64,000 nucleotides of DNA, from the NCBI RefSeq assembly GCF_020880695.1, contig NZ_JAJIWO010000008.1, positions 124,001 to 188,000 on the forward strand, in the 5' to 3' direction. The notes beneath the pieces are model-generated. The model ran no database searches and was not told the DNA's origin. It saw nothing but the letters and a program-made list of their open reading frames with translations. This document shows positions 44,681-53,349 of this stretch, piece by piece. The first letter of the stretch is position 1. Each line of letters starts with the position of its first letter. The stretch comes from Mucilaginibacter sp. UR6-11. GTDB taxonomy: Bacteria; Bacteroidota; Bacteroidia; Sphingobacteriales; Sphingobacteriaceae. A program made the translations under genes and the position numbers.

Positions 44681-45211
44681 TTAGTCCTGCTCCGTCCTGA
44701 TCAGATTCCGCACATCAAAACCCTTTGCTGCTGCCAGCGCAACCAGGTGATTGTAGGTTTGCGAATCCATATGGGGCTTGCGTCCCAGGATCCACAGGTA
44801 TTTACGGTTAGGGTGCCCCACCAGCGCATACGAGTAATCGTGCCCCAAACCGATTATCCAGTACTTACCTTTAAACGGCCAGAAGAACTGGACCGCAAGT
44901 TTGGCATTGGTCTTCTTATCGGTCACGGTTGCCTTGCCGTTGGCTACTTTAACTTTACCGTCCTTAATACAGGTGTTTTTAACATGGATGCTGCCATCGT
45001 GGTTTAAGCTGTATTCGGCATAGGTATGGCTGCAGCCACGCTCAAAGCTTTGCGGGAAAGCGGCTATCTCATACCACCTTCCTAAATATTTATCCAGCTC
45101 AACATATTGAACGGTTTGTAGTGGTTTATCCTGCGCCTGTAAAGCCAAAGCAGCTATACCTGCAACGCCCAATAACGCTGATGTCGCTATGATCTCTTTC
45201 TTCATCTTCAT
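44681..45211 (-). CDS. blc: Lipocalin (Blc-like)
   Basis: Started at MKMKKEIIATSALLG (ATG 45211) the product has 176 residues; the open frame begins nine codons earlier. It has a signal peptide (IIATSALLGVAGIAALALQA), the lipocalin motif GRWYEIAAFPQSFERGC, and the later FFWPFKGKYWIIGLGHDYSY and KYLWILGRKPHM, as in bacterial Blc. No lipobox cysteine is visible after the signal, so it is probably soluble in the periplasm. It binds fatty acids or lysophospholipids in the envelope. Confidence 0.92.
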   Translation of the reverse strand: MKMKKEIIATSALLGVAGIAALALQAQDKPLQTVQYVELDKYLGRWYEIAAFPQSFERGCSHTYAEYSLNHDGSIHVKNTCIKDGKVKVANGKATVTDKKTNAKLAVQFFWPFKGKYWIIGLGHDYSYALVGHPNRKYLWILGRKPHMDSQTYNHLVALAAAKGFDVRNLIRTEQD

Positions 45212-45277
45212 ATAACAACAACGGTTATCGCTATCCAAAAGTTTAGCTATTAAATAAAAAAGACAGATATTTGAATT

Positions 45278-46066
45278 ATGACGGTAAGTATCTTAGGCTG
45301 CGGATGGTATGGTTCAGAACTGGGCAAAGCCCTGGTAAACAAATGGATAAAAGTGAAAGGATCAACCACATCAGCCAATAAATTACCCTGGTTGGCCGGG
45401 AACGGGATTGAGCCCTATTTAATCAATCTGACACCAAACGATGAGACTATCGATGCCGCCTTCTTTGAATGTGATGTATTATGGATCAGCATCCCGCCAC
45501 AAGCCAGGGCAGGTAACGGCGCTGCCTACCTGTTAAAAGTTGAGCGGTTAATATCGCTAATCAAAAGCCATGGCATCAAACAGGTGGTACTGGTAAGCTC
45601 CACCGGCGTTTACGGTGATACCAACACCGTAGTTACCGAGGTGGACGCCCCAAAGCCGGACAGCGAATCAGGCAAGATCCTGTTAGCCGCCGAGGACCTT
45701 TTAAAACAGCAAACCGATTTTACGACTACCATTGTCCGCTTTGCCGGTTTGATTGGCCCGGGCCGTGATCCGGGGCGTTTCTTTGCCGGCAGGGCCGGCG
45801 TACCCAATGGCGCTGCGCCGGTTAACCTGATCCACCTTACGGATTGTATAGGCATAAGCTGCGCGGTACTGGATAAACAGGCATTTGGTTATACTTATAA
45901 TGCCGTTTCGCCGTCACACCCCACCCGGTCGAATTTCTATACACAAGCTGCTATAGACTCAGATCTAGAAATCCCGCAATTTGCAGATGAGCAGCAGGCC
46001 TGGAAGCTCGTGTCGGGCGTTAATGTCGGCGAGGTCCTGGGGTATGACTATAAGGTCCTGGTATAA
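45278..46066 (+). CDS. NAD(P)-binding protein, YeeZ-like extended SDR family
   Basis: A 262-residue protein with the Rossmann start VSILGCGWYGSELGKAL (glycine pattern GCGWYG), VVLVSSTGVYGD in the position of the SDR active-site Ser/Tyr strand, and NLIHLTDCIG. This matches the YeeZ/extended-SDR group of sugar-nucleotide epimerase-like proteins. Function in YeeZ itself is unproven. Its substrate cannot be named. It is transcribed alone, divergent from the lipocalin gene with only 66 bp between them. Confidence 0.83.
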   Translation: MTVSILGCGWYGSELGKALVNKWIKVKGSTTSANKLPWLAGNGIEPYLINLTPNDETIDAAFFECDVLWISIPPQARAGNGAAYLLKVERLISLIKSHGIKQVVLVSSTGVYGDTNTVVTEVDAPKPDSESGKILLAAEDLLKQQTDFTTTIVRFAGLIGPGRDPGRFFAGRAGVPNGAAPVNLIHLTDCIGISCAVLDKQAFGYTYNAVSPSHPTRSNFYTQAAIDSDLEIPQFADEQQAWKLVSGVNVGEVLGYDYKVLV

Positions 46067-46081
46067 TAAATTGAGGGTGAT

Positions 46082-46981
46082 TTACTCCACACCCCTAACA
46101 TTCATCTTTAATACATAAACGCATTTAGATGCTGTTATAAACAGGATGTCCCGGTTCTTTCCTGCAAATACAACATTGCCGGTCCAGTTGTCGGTATTGG
46201 GTATGTTAGCAATCTTCTTACCTTCCGGGCTGTAGATCGTTACTCCTTTACCTGTGATATAGATATTGCCCCGCTCATCCAAAGTCATCCCATCCGATCC
46301 TTGATTAAACAGTAATGTTTTCCCGCTCAGGCTGGCATCACTGTTAATTGTATACCGATAAGTCTTCTGAGCACCGAGATCAGACACATACAGGTATTTG
46401 CCATCCGGGGTGCCTACAATGCCGTTAGGCTGGCGCATATCACCTATTACTTTTATGGGTGTCTTAGCGCCCTTTGGCAGGTAATAGACATGTTCGCCAT
46501 CCAGTTCTGTTATCTTACGCGTCCAGTAGTCGCGTTGGTAGTAAGGGTCGGTCATATAGATCCCGCCTTTTTTATCGATCCAGATATCGTTCGGGCCGTT
46601 CATTTGCTTGCCCTCCAGACTGGTCATCAGTACCGTAACCTTACCTTTTGGGCTGACAGACCATAACTCGCCCTTCTCATCGGCACAGGTAATTAAATTG
46701 CCTTTTTTATCAAAGTAGGTACCGTTTGACCGCCCGGCCTTATCCAGAAAAACAGATAGCTTCCCGGTTTCAACCTCATACTTCCAGATCTTGTCATTAG
46801 GCTGATCGGTAAAAAACACGTCGCCATTTTTAGCCACCGAGCATCCTTCGGTAAAAGCAAACTGATCAGATACCAGTTTCGGTTTTGAAAAAGTATCAAA
46901 CAAATTATGCTGTGCAGCCGCAGTTAGTGCCATAAACGTAAATGCTGAAAGGGTAATTATTTTTTTAAAAGAGGTCGTCAT
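46082..46981 (-). CDS. Secreted SMP-30/gluconolactonase-like protein
   Basis: A 299-residue protein with a signal peptide (FKKIITLSAFTFMALTAAAQ). Six-bladed propeller motifs are visible: FTEGCSVAKNGDVFFTD, MNGPNDIWIDKKGGIYMTDP, QPNGIVGTPDGKYLYVSDLG and GSDGMTLDERGNIYITG. The Glu, Asn and Asp at the usual metal sites are present. The enzyme likely hydrolyses a sugar lactone. Its start overlaps the stop of the fucosidase gene by 4 bp (46978-46981), so the two are coupled. Confidence 0.92.
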   Translation of the reverse strand: MTTSFKKIITLSAFTFMALTAAAQHNLFDTFSKPKLVSDQFAFTEGCSVAKNGDVFFTDQPNDKIWKYEVETGKLSVFLDKAGRSNGTYFDKKGNLITCADEKGELWSVSPKGKVTVLMTSLEGKQMNGPNDIWIDKKGGIYMTDPYYQRDYWTRKITELDGEHVYYLPKGAKTPIKVIGDMRQPNGIVGTPDGKYLYVSDLGAQKTYRYTINSDASLSGKTLLFNQGSDGMTLDERGNIYITGKGVTIYSPEGKKIANIPNTDNWTGNVVFAGKNRDILFITASKCVYVLKMNVRGVE

Positions 46982-48468
46982 TTTTGAAATGTTAAAAGTG
47001 CTTCTTTATAAAGGCCAAAGTCGCTCAATGCCACACACGCGGCGGCCCTGGTTATTCTTAATCTTACTTTTGAGGTGGTAACATCGTCCTTTAAACGGAT
47101 CAACCTGTTGCCGCCGATACTGGTCGCGGTAGCCACTTCCTGCCATTTTCCATCCCGGTAAGCATCAACCGCTACCGCATCAATGCGCTGTCCCAGTTTA
47201 ATATTTTCTCGCAGGCGTATTACATTAAAAGTTTTGGGAGCGTGCATATCAACTATTAGCTCCGGTGTAGTAACCTTATCATCGGTGGCCCAATAGCTAT
47301 AACGGTCATTGTCTAACAATTTTGAGGGGCCATATTTTAGCTTGTTCGCTCCGCGGATATTGCTGGCAGTAAGGGTTGCGTCCTTCATTAAATTCACTTC
47401 AAAAGTATGATTTAAGGTCGTTCCAAATGCTGCTAACGTTGCTACATCGCCTAAAGCCAGTAAACCCAACCTGTTTGGTGATAATCCCAGGTCTAAACAC
47501 GCGCCCCGGCCAACGCTTTTATAATACAAGTCCATTAACGTTTCAGCAGACTTTACCTTATCATCCTGATCAGCATGATAAAACCATCCCGGACGGATTG
47601 AAACGTCACACTCAGCCGGCATCCAGAATTGACCGTCACGATGGCCCTCGGTACCTTCTTTGTCCAGCACAAAACCATTGCCGGGCGCCTTGCCGGCTTC
47701 AGGTGCGTGTGGCGTATAAGTTGCCCAGCTGGTCTCGCCGGCTATACCGCGTTCATTGCCCACCCACCGCACATCGGGGCCAACGTCGCCAAAAATAACT
47801 GCGTTAGGCTGCAACTTGCGGGCTATGCCCCAGGTTTCGTCCCAGCCATAGTAGGTGGAGCGGTCAATGGTTCGCTTTTCTTTGGCGCCGCCATAATAAC
47901 CGTCGCCGCCATTTGCGCCATCATGCCATACAATAAAGAGCGGGCCGTAATTACTATATAATTCTTTTAATTGTTTGCGATAAACATCAGTAACATACGC
48001 AGGTTTGCCATACAAAGGGCTATTCCTGTCCCACGGCGAGCAGTATACGCCCATCTTCATTCCCAGCTTGTCGCAGGCTTCACGATACTCCCTTAAAATA
48101 TCGCCCTTACCATTTTTATACGGGCTCTTTGAAATGTTGTGCCCGGTAGTTTTAGTTGGCCACATACAAAAACCGTCATGGTGCTTGGCTACCACCACTA
48201 TGCCTTTTAATCCACCGGCTTTAGCCGCGCCAACAATTTGCATAGCACTGAACTCTGCCGGATTTACTATCGAAGGATCTTCATCGCCAAAGCCCCACTC
48301 CTTGTTGGTATAAGTGTCAGGACCAAAATGAATAATACAATACATTTCTGTTTCCTGCCATTGCAATTGTCCTTTGGTTGGTAAGGGCCCGTAAGGTTTT
48401 GGTGCCGGCTGGCTAAAAGCGCAAAAGGCCGCGCCACACAACAAAAAGGTGAGTAGTAGTTTGTTCAT
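46978..48468 (-). CDS. Alpha-L-fucosidase, GH29 family, with F5/8-type C-terminal domain
   Basis: A 496-residue protein with a signal peptide (1-19). GH29 motifs are KHHDGFCMWPTKTT (95-108), VYCSPWDRNSPLYG (141-154) and FIVWHDGANGG with the likely nucleophile Asp183. The C-terminal part (about 360-490) resembles a discoidin/F5/8 carbohydrate-binding domain. It releases fucose from glycans in the periplasm. Coupling to the SMP-30-like lactonase suggests that fucose is then oxidised to a lactone and hydrolysed, although no fucose dehydrogenase is nearby. Confidence 0.93.
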   Translation of the reverse strand: MNKLLLTFLLCGAAFCAFSQPAPKPYGPLPTKGQLQWQETEMYCIIHFGPDTYTNKEWGFGDEDPSIVNPAEFSAMQIVGAAKAGGLKGIVVVAKHHDGFCMWPTKTTGHNISKSPYKNGKGDILREYREACDKLGMKMGVYCSPWDRNSPLYGKPAYVTDVYRKQLKELYSNYGPLFIVWHDGANGGDGYYGGAKEKRTIDRSTYYGWDETWGIARKLQPNAVIFGDVGPDVRWVGNERGIAGETSWATYTPHAPEAGKAPGNGFVLDKEGTEGHRDGQFWMPAECDVSIRPGWFYHADQDDKVKSAETLMDLYYKSVGRGACLDLGLSPNRLGLLALGDVATLAAFGTTLNHTFEVNLMKDATLTASNIRGANKLKYGPSKLLDNDRYSYWATDDKVTTPELIVDMHAPKTFNVIRLRENIKLGQRIDAVAVDAYRDGKWQEVATATSIGGNRLIRLKDDVTTSKVRLRITRAAACVALSDFGLYKEALLTFQK

Positions 48469-48570
48469 GTAGGATTATATATTGGTTTAGCTAATGTAAA
48501 TGTTTTTGCGTTAGGTTAGTTGGGTTGAGTAAATTTTATCTGGAATGTTACTTAATCATAAAATAAATGT

Positions 48571-48646
48571 TGGCGTTCCCTTCGGGCCGGGTTATCCGCT
48601 GCTGCAGGCCTTGGGCGCAGGCCGGTATCCGCTTCACTCCCTAATG
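48571..48646 (+). repeat. Interspersed repeat, copy 3 of 3
   Basis: GGCGTTCCCTTCGGGCCGGG, GCTGCAGGCCTTGGGCGC and GGCCGGTATCC match copy 1. It lies in the leader of the DUF763 gene and is read in the same frame, creating a false N-terminal extension. Confidence 0.7.
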
Positions 48647-48691
48647 CATATATATTTTTGTATCAATAATTTATTTGCTAAATTTGTTAGC

Positions 48692-49894
48692 ATGAAGCGT
48701 TCGGGAAGTGCTGATCTGCCTTTGCATTATGGTTATGTACCACAATGGCTGGCAGAGCGGATGGCAAAATTGGGGCTGGCTGTTGTAGAGACCATCGTAT
48801 TAGACTATGGCAAGGATGAAGTATTGCGCCGCCTTAGCGATCCGTTTTGGTTTCAGAGCCTGGGGGCTGTTATGGGGATGGACTGGCACTCGTCGGGTAT
48901 TACAACATCTGTAATGGGCGCTTTAAAACGATCTGTTAATCCGCATAGTAAAGAACTTGGCATTTATATCTGTGGCGGTAAAGGCAAATATTCCAGGCAA
49001 ACACCTGACGAATTACTCCGCATCAGCGAACGCACCGGGCTTGATGGCGACTACCTGGTTAAATGCAGTAAACTCAGCGCCAAGGTTGATAATACGGCCA
49101 TTCAGGATGGTTTCCAGCTTTATACCCATAACTTCATTTTAAGTGATACCGGAAAATGGAGCGTAGTGCAACAAGGCATGAGCGATGCTTCAGGCACAGC
49201 GCGGCGCTACCATTGGCACTCCGGCTCACTGACTTCGTTTGTTAATGATCCGCACACCTCCATCTATGGAAAAAATAACGGTTATATATTAAATATGGCC
49301 GATAGCCAGGCAGCGCCGTCAAGAGCCGGGGTTATGCAGATAGCTAATGAAAACCCCGATGCCATGCTTAAAGAGATCAGCAAACTGGTTATGCCGTCGC
49401 ATCATGACGTGCGCGCTGAGAACGTAGACCTGAAAAGACTGGGCTCGGTACTTTGGCTGGCTCACGAAAATCGTCCCGAAGATTTCGAAGAGCTACTATT
49501 GTTAAAAGGATTAGGGCCCCGGACCCTTCAATCATTAACACTAGTAAGCGAGGTGATACATGGCACGCCGTCAAGGTTTAAAGACCCGGCGAGATTTTCG
49601 TTCGCGCATGGCGGTAAAGATGGTCATCCTTTCCCGGTGCCTACTAAGGTTTATGATGAAACTATCGGTGTATTGCAAACGGCCATCTACAAAGCAAAAT
49701 TAGGTAACAGCGAAAAAAACGAAGCCATAAAGCGGCTGACACAAATAGCGCAAGGTGCCGAAAAAGATTTTATCCCCAATGCCAATTTTGATAAGGTTAT
49801 TGAAGAAGAAAGAAATAACTCCTGGAAATACGGCGGGCGTACTGTTTTTGGTAAAGCGCAGCCGCCCAAACCTCACCAACTAAAATTATTTTAA
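48692..49894 (+). CDS. DUF763-family protein
   Basis: The product of ATG 48692 has 400 residues (MKRSGSADLPLHYGYVPQWL). Characteristic DUF763 stretches are GYVPQWLAERMAKLG, FQSLGAVMGMDWHSSGITTS and HNFILSDTGKW SVVQQGM. The family is all-helical, found in bacteria and archaea, and has no assigned function; the conserved His and Asp residues hint at an enzyme. An extension to 48545 is due to an interspersed repeat and is not supported. The stop codon overlaps that of the convergent DUF4142 gene by 9 bp. Confidence 0.9.
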   Translation: MKRSGSADLPLHYGYVPQWLAERMAKLGLAVVETIVLDYGKDEVLRRLSDPFWFQSLGAVMGMDWHSSGITTSVMGALKRSVNPHSKELGIYICGGKGKYSRQTPDELLRISERTGLDGDYLVKCSKLSAKVDNTAIQDGFQLYTHNFILSDTGKWSVVQQGMSDASGTARRYHWHSGSLTSFVNDPHTSIYGKNNGYILNMADSQAAPSRAGVMQIANENPDAMLKEISKLVMPSHHDVRAENVDLKRLGSVLWLAHENRPEDFEELLLLKGLGPRTLQSLTLVSEVIHGTPSRFKDPARFSFAHGGKDGHPFPVPTKVYDETIGVLQTAIYKAKLGNSEKNEAIKRLTQIAQGAEKDFIPNANFDKVIEEERNNSWKYGGRTVFGKAQPPKPHQLKLF

Positions 49895-50413
49895 CGAAGT
49901 CGCGATAACGTTGGCCGAATCTAAATGCGTCTTTAGCGTTATTAACGTTTTTTTGGCAAACCGTTGTACTTCATCAATCCTGTCGTTTGATGCAGTTGTA
50001 AATAGTTTTATAGCGTTTTGATGTTCGGTAACCATCATCTCGATATAAGCCTTGTCAAATGCTTTGCCTTTAAGAGCGGTTATATTGCCAATAAATTGCT
50101 GATGATCTGTACTTATTGAATCACCGCCCCTGATACGGTTATTGATCGCTATTTTTTCCAGTTCATCACCGGCCAGGGCATGATCGGTGATCATCATTTT
50201 GGCGAAGTTGATGATCCGTGAATTTTTTGAATTGACCTCGGCTATTTTAGATGCTTTTATTTCGGTCTGGCCGGCCTCCAAACCCTGTTTTATAAAGGAT
50301 GATGTGCTTTCATCAATCACATCATTATAATTTTTACCGCGTTTCTTATCCTTGCAGGACGTCATGATAAATACTATCATCAGCCCGGACAGGAAGCAAA
50401 ATAAATTTTTCAT
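49886..50413 (-). CDS. DUF4142 lipoprotein
   Basis: A 175-residue lipoprotein with lipobox MTSC (Cys20) and the helical DUF4142 domain (FIKQGLEAGQTEIKASKIAE, KMMITDHALAGDEL, YIEMMVTEHQNAIKLF). DUF4142 is a ferritin-like helical domain, often exported and stress-linked. No clear di-metal site is present. It is monocistronic; its 3' end overlaps the convergent DUF763 gene. Confidence 0.9.
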   Translation of the reverse strand: MKNLFCFLSGLMIVFIMTSCKDKKRGKNYNDVIDESTSSFIKQGLEAGQTEIKASKIAEVNSKNSRIINFAKMMITDHALAGDELEKIAINNRIRGGDSISTDHQQFIGNITALKGKAFDKAYIEMMVTEHQNAIKLFTTASNDRIDEVQRFAKKTLITLKTHLDSANVIATSLK

Positions 50414-50505
50414 TTTAAGCCGTTGAGGTTTGTATTGGTATAGACAAATATAACCGCAACAAGTTTAAAATATTTAATTATTAGTATAATGCCGATAAAA
50501 AGAAT

Positions 50506-50528
50506 AGAGCCGCAACAAAGGCGGCTCT
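50506..50528 (-). terminator. Terminator of ppc
   Basis: AGAGCCGC / GCGGCTCT (8 bp, perfect) with loop AACAAAG lies 38 bp beyond the ppc stop codon; on the minus strand it is followed by ATTCTTTTT. Confidence 0.8.
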
Positions 50529-50565
50529 TATACTTTAATCGCTTATAATTAATATAAACTTTTCT

Positions 50566-53151
50566 CTATGCCAGGTTGCGCCCGGCATTAACAATACCAT
50601 ATACGGTCCTGATGATCAGTTTATCGTAAACCTCAATAAGTTCTTTATCGTTGGTATTATTCAGACAGTTTAGTGCGTAATGCTGCATGATCACCAGTGG
50701 CAATACAATTTTTTCACGGATACCGATTGAACGACGGTCAACAGGCGAGTCCTGCATCAGTATTTCCGTTTCGGTTAGTTCAAGCAATAACGATTTGGTG
50801 AGTTCAAACTCGTCCTTTAATTGTTTCCAAAAAGCGCCAAACTTCTCGTCCTTCTCCAGATAAGCGGTTACCCGAAAATCTGATTTAGACATTGACATGA
50901 TACAGTTATCCAGCATGGTTTTAAAGAAGCCCGAGGTGTTATATAACTGCGATACTTCGTCCCATTTACCCTCTTCTTTCATCTTTTTCAAAGCGGTACC
51001 TACCCCATAAAATCCGGGGATACTTTGTTTTAACTGGCTCCAGGCGGTTACAAAACTTATGGCCCGCAGATCTTCCAGTTTCATTGGCGCACCGGCGTTA
51101 CGTTTGGTTGGCCGGCTGCTGATATTAATTTTTGATAACAATTTTAACGGGCTAAATTTCTCCAGGTACTCTACAAACAGCGGATGCTGGCGCAGATCAA
51201 GAAATAATTCGTGACTGGCTTCGGCCATATCGGTTATTAATGATTTTTGCTGCGCACTTAACAGATCATTACTATCCGGGTTTAAGGCCGATATTACACC
51301 GGCGTTAATTAACTGCTCCATATTGAAACGGGCTGTTTCAATTGATCCGTATTGCGAACTTACCGTTTGCCCCTGTATGGTTAACTGGATATGCTCATTA
51401 GCTATTTCATTACCCATTGAAGCATAAAAGCGGTGCGTTTTACCACCGCCACGCGCAGGCGGGCCGCCACGGCCATCAAAAAACGCCAGGTCAATATCAT
51501 ACTTACGGGCCATGGCTGTCAATTCAACCTTAGCTTTATAGATAGACCAGTTAGCCATCAGGTAACCGCCGTCCTTGGTACTATCAGAAAAACCTAACAT
51601 GATACTTTGCGAATTACCCCGCTTTTTTAGATGTGCTGCATAAAAGGGATGGGTATATAGTTTTTCCATTACTTCCGCCGCAACTTTCAGGTCGTTAACG
51701 GTTTCAAATAATGGCATAAAGTCAACCGTTAAACTCTCTGCTTTCCAGCCGCTCCATAAAAACAGGTCTATTAGTTGTAATATGTCAGACGCCTGCTGGC
51801 AGTTGCTAATGATAAACCGCTGGCAAGCCTTTTCACCATTGGTATGCTGAATGTGTTTCATCAGCATAATGGTGTTCAGCGTATCTTTGGTCATGTCGTC
51901 TGCATCCTCCGGGCATAAAAAGTTAAGCTCGTTAAAGGTAATGCCGGCTAATTTTTTTTCTTCGCTTAACGTTTCATAATCAGCGGGCAAACCTGTTGCT
52001 ATACCTTTATCGGTACAATAGCTGAAAACACTGCGCAATATGCGGCTGTCCTGCCTGATATCCAAAGTAGCAAAAAAGCAACCAAACAAACGCACCTTAC
52101 GGATCAGGTCCTCCACTATGTTGACAAATAAACTATCGTGGCTGGTTATTAAAGTTTCACGGATCTCGCCCAAAAGGTCCAACAGGTCGCCCTGCAGATC
52201 TCTAGCATTATGTTGATGTTTATTAAAAGCGTTTTCATAAAGCATGCCCTCTAAAGTGGCCATGGTTTTTTCAATACCCCTGAAAGTGATGCGGCGTTTT
52301 AACACCCTGAAATCGCGATAATAACACCTGAATATCATTTGCCTTAACAGGCAGGCAACATCATAGGTTGTTTTTGTAGTGACGTTAGGATTACCGTCAC
52401 GGTCGCCGCCCGGCCAAAAGCCAAGCTCCAACAATTGGTTCTTACGGTTCTCATCAATATCAAATTCTTCTTCCAGTTTGGTCTGTATACCAGATATGGC
52501 GTGATAAAAAGTATTCTCTAAAAACCAAACCAAACTTACCGCTTCATCAACAGGGGTCGGCGCCTTTTTATTAAAAAAAGGCGTTTTACCCAGTTGTTGC
52601 AGTAAAACATCAATGCTGTTGATATCATTGGTTTTTAGTGCCTCAATTAAATCGGTCATTATACCCAGTACAGTGCCCGGATAAAACTGGGTGGGGTGCG
52701 CGGTTAAAACCAAACGCAACGAAAAATCCTTTAGTTTCTCGCTGATATTGTCGCGCACGTGGTCGCTGGTTGCAGCGGCCTGCAGTAAACCCGTTAATGT
52801 ACCAACATCATCCGCCCGGCCAATTTTACTGAAAGACGAATCTTCAATAGCATCAAACAAAACCACCTGGCGCTCAATATATTGGATGAACCTGAACATG
52901 CGGTTAAGTTGCTCGCGATGGTCAATATCCGGTACGTATTTTTTAAAAAAAGATTCTATTATTTCGGTCGGCGATTCCTCCTTTACCGCCCCCTTATCAC
53001 AATGCGAACTAAAAAACGGCAATAAAATGCCTATTTCTTTTACCTGATAAAAGGGCAGCGTCTGGAAAAGGCTGTTATATAACTCAAAGCGGGTTACAAC
53101 TTCATTATTAAAAGCTGTTTCTCTTTGGCTGAGTTTTAACGTTGAGGACAT
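50566..53151 (-). CDS. ppc: Phosphoenolpyruvate carboxylase
   Basis: An 861-residue enzyme of the usual length. The catalytic His152 is in VLTAHPTQ, the GRGGPPARGGG loop is near 556-566, and there are motifs RNAGAP and GFSDSTKDGGYL. The C-terminus has RTVYGIVNAGRNLA; the usual ends of this family end in N-T-G, so the last residues are slightly variant. It carboxylates phosphoenolpyruvate to oxaloacetate to refill the TCA cycle. It is monocistronic, and the 198 bp upstream separates it from a divergent membrane-protein gene with no recognised regulatory element. Confidence 0.96.
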   Translation of the reverse strand: MSSTLKLSQRETAFNNEVVTRFELYNSLFQTLPFYQVKEIGILLPFFSSHCDKGAVKEESPTEIIESFFKKYVPDIDHREQLNRMFRFIQYIERQVVLFDAIEDSSFSKIGRADDVGTLTGLLQAAATSDHVRDNISEKLKDFSLRLVLTAHPTQFYPGTVLGIMTDLIEALKTNDINSIDVLLQQLGKTPFFNKKAPTPVDEAVSLVWFLENTFYHAISGIQTKLEEEFDIDENRKNQLLELGFWPGGDRDGNPNVTTKTTYDVACLLRQMIFRCYYRDFRVLKRRITFRGIEKTMATLEGMLYENAFNKHQHNARDLQGDLLDLLGEIRETLITSHDSLFVNIVEDLIRKVRLFGCFFATLDIRQDSRILRSVFSYCTDKGIATGLPADYETLSEEKKLAGITFNELNFLCPEDADDMTKDTLNTIMLMKHIQHTNGEKACQRFIISNCQQASDILQLIDLFLWSGWKAESLTVDFMPLFETVNDLKVAAEVMEKLYTHPFYAAHLKKRGNSQSIMLGFSDSTKDGGYLMANWSIYKAKVELTAMARKYDIDLAFFDGRGGPPARGGGKTHRFYASMGNEIANEHIQLTIQGQTVSSQYGSIETARFNMEQLINAGVISALNPDSNDLLSAQQKSLITDMAEASHELFLDLRQHPLFVEYLEKFSPLKLLSKINISSRPTKRNAGAPMKLEDLRAISFVTAWSQLKQSIPGFYGVGTALKKMKEEGKWDEVSQLYNTSGFFKTMLDNCIMSMSKSDFRVTAYLEKDEKFGAFWKQLKDEFELTKSLLLELTETEILMQDSPVDRRSIGIREKIVLPLVIMQHYALNCLNNTNDKELIEVYDKLIIRTVYGIVNAGRNLA

Positions 53152-53349
53152 AATAGAAATATAAAAAAATTAAAAAAAGCAGGCTTGGTCTATAGATAAA
53201 CTAAATCGGCGTGAATTTAAACTAAAATCAGTAAAAATTATATAATTATTAAAAATAATACACAATGACACTAATATTGATTATAAAAAACGCACTCAGA
53301 TAAAATTTTTGCAAATTCATATATCAGCCTTTTTTCCGAGATTTGCTAC

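Noticed and set aside
48545..48691. N-terminal extension of the DUF763 protein
   Set aside because: The extra 49 residues are translated from an interspersed repeat (copy 3); the family begins at MKRSGSADLP.
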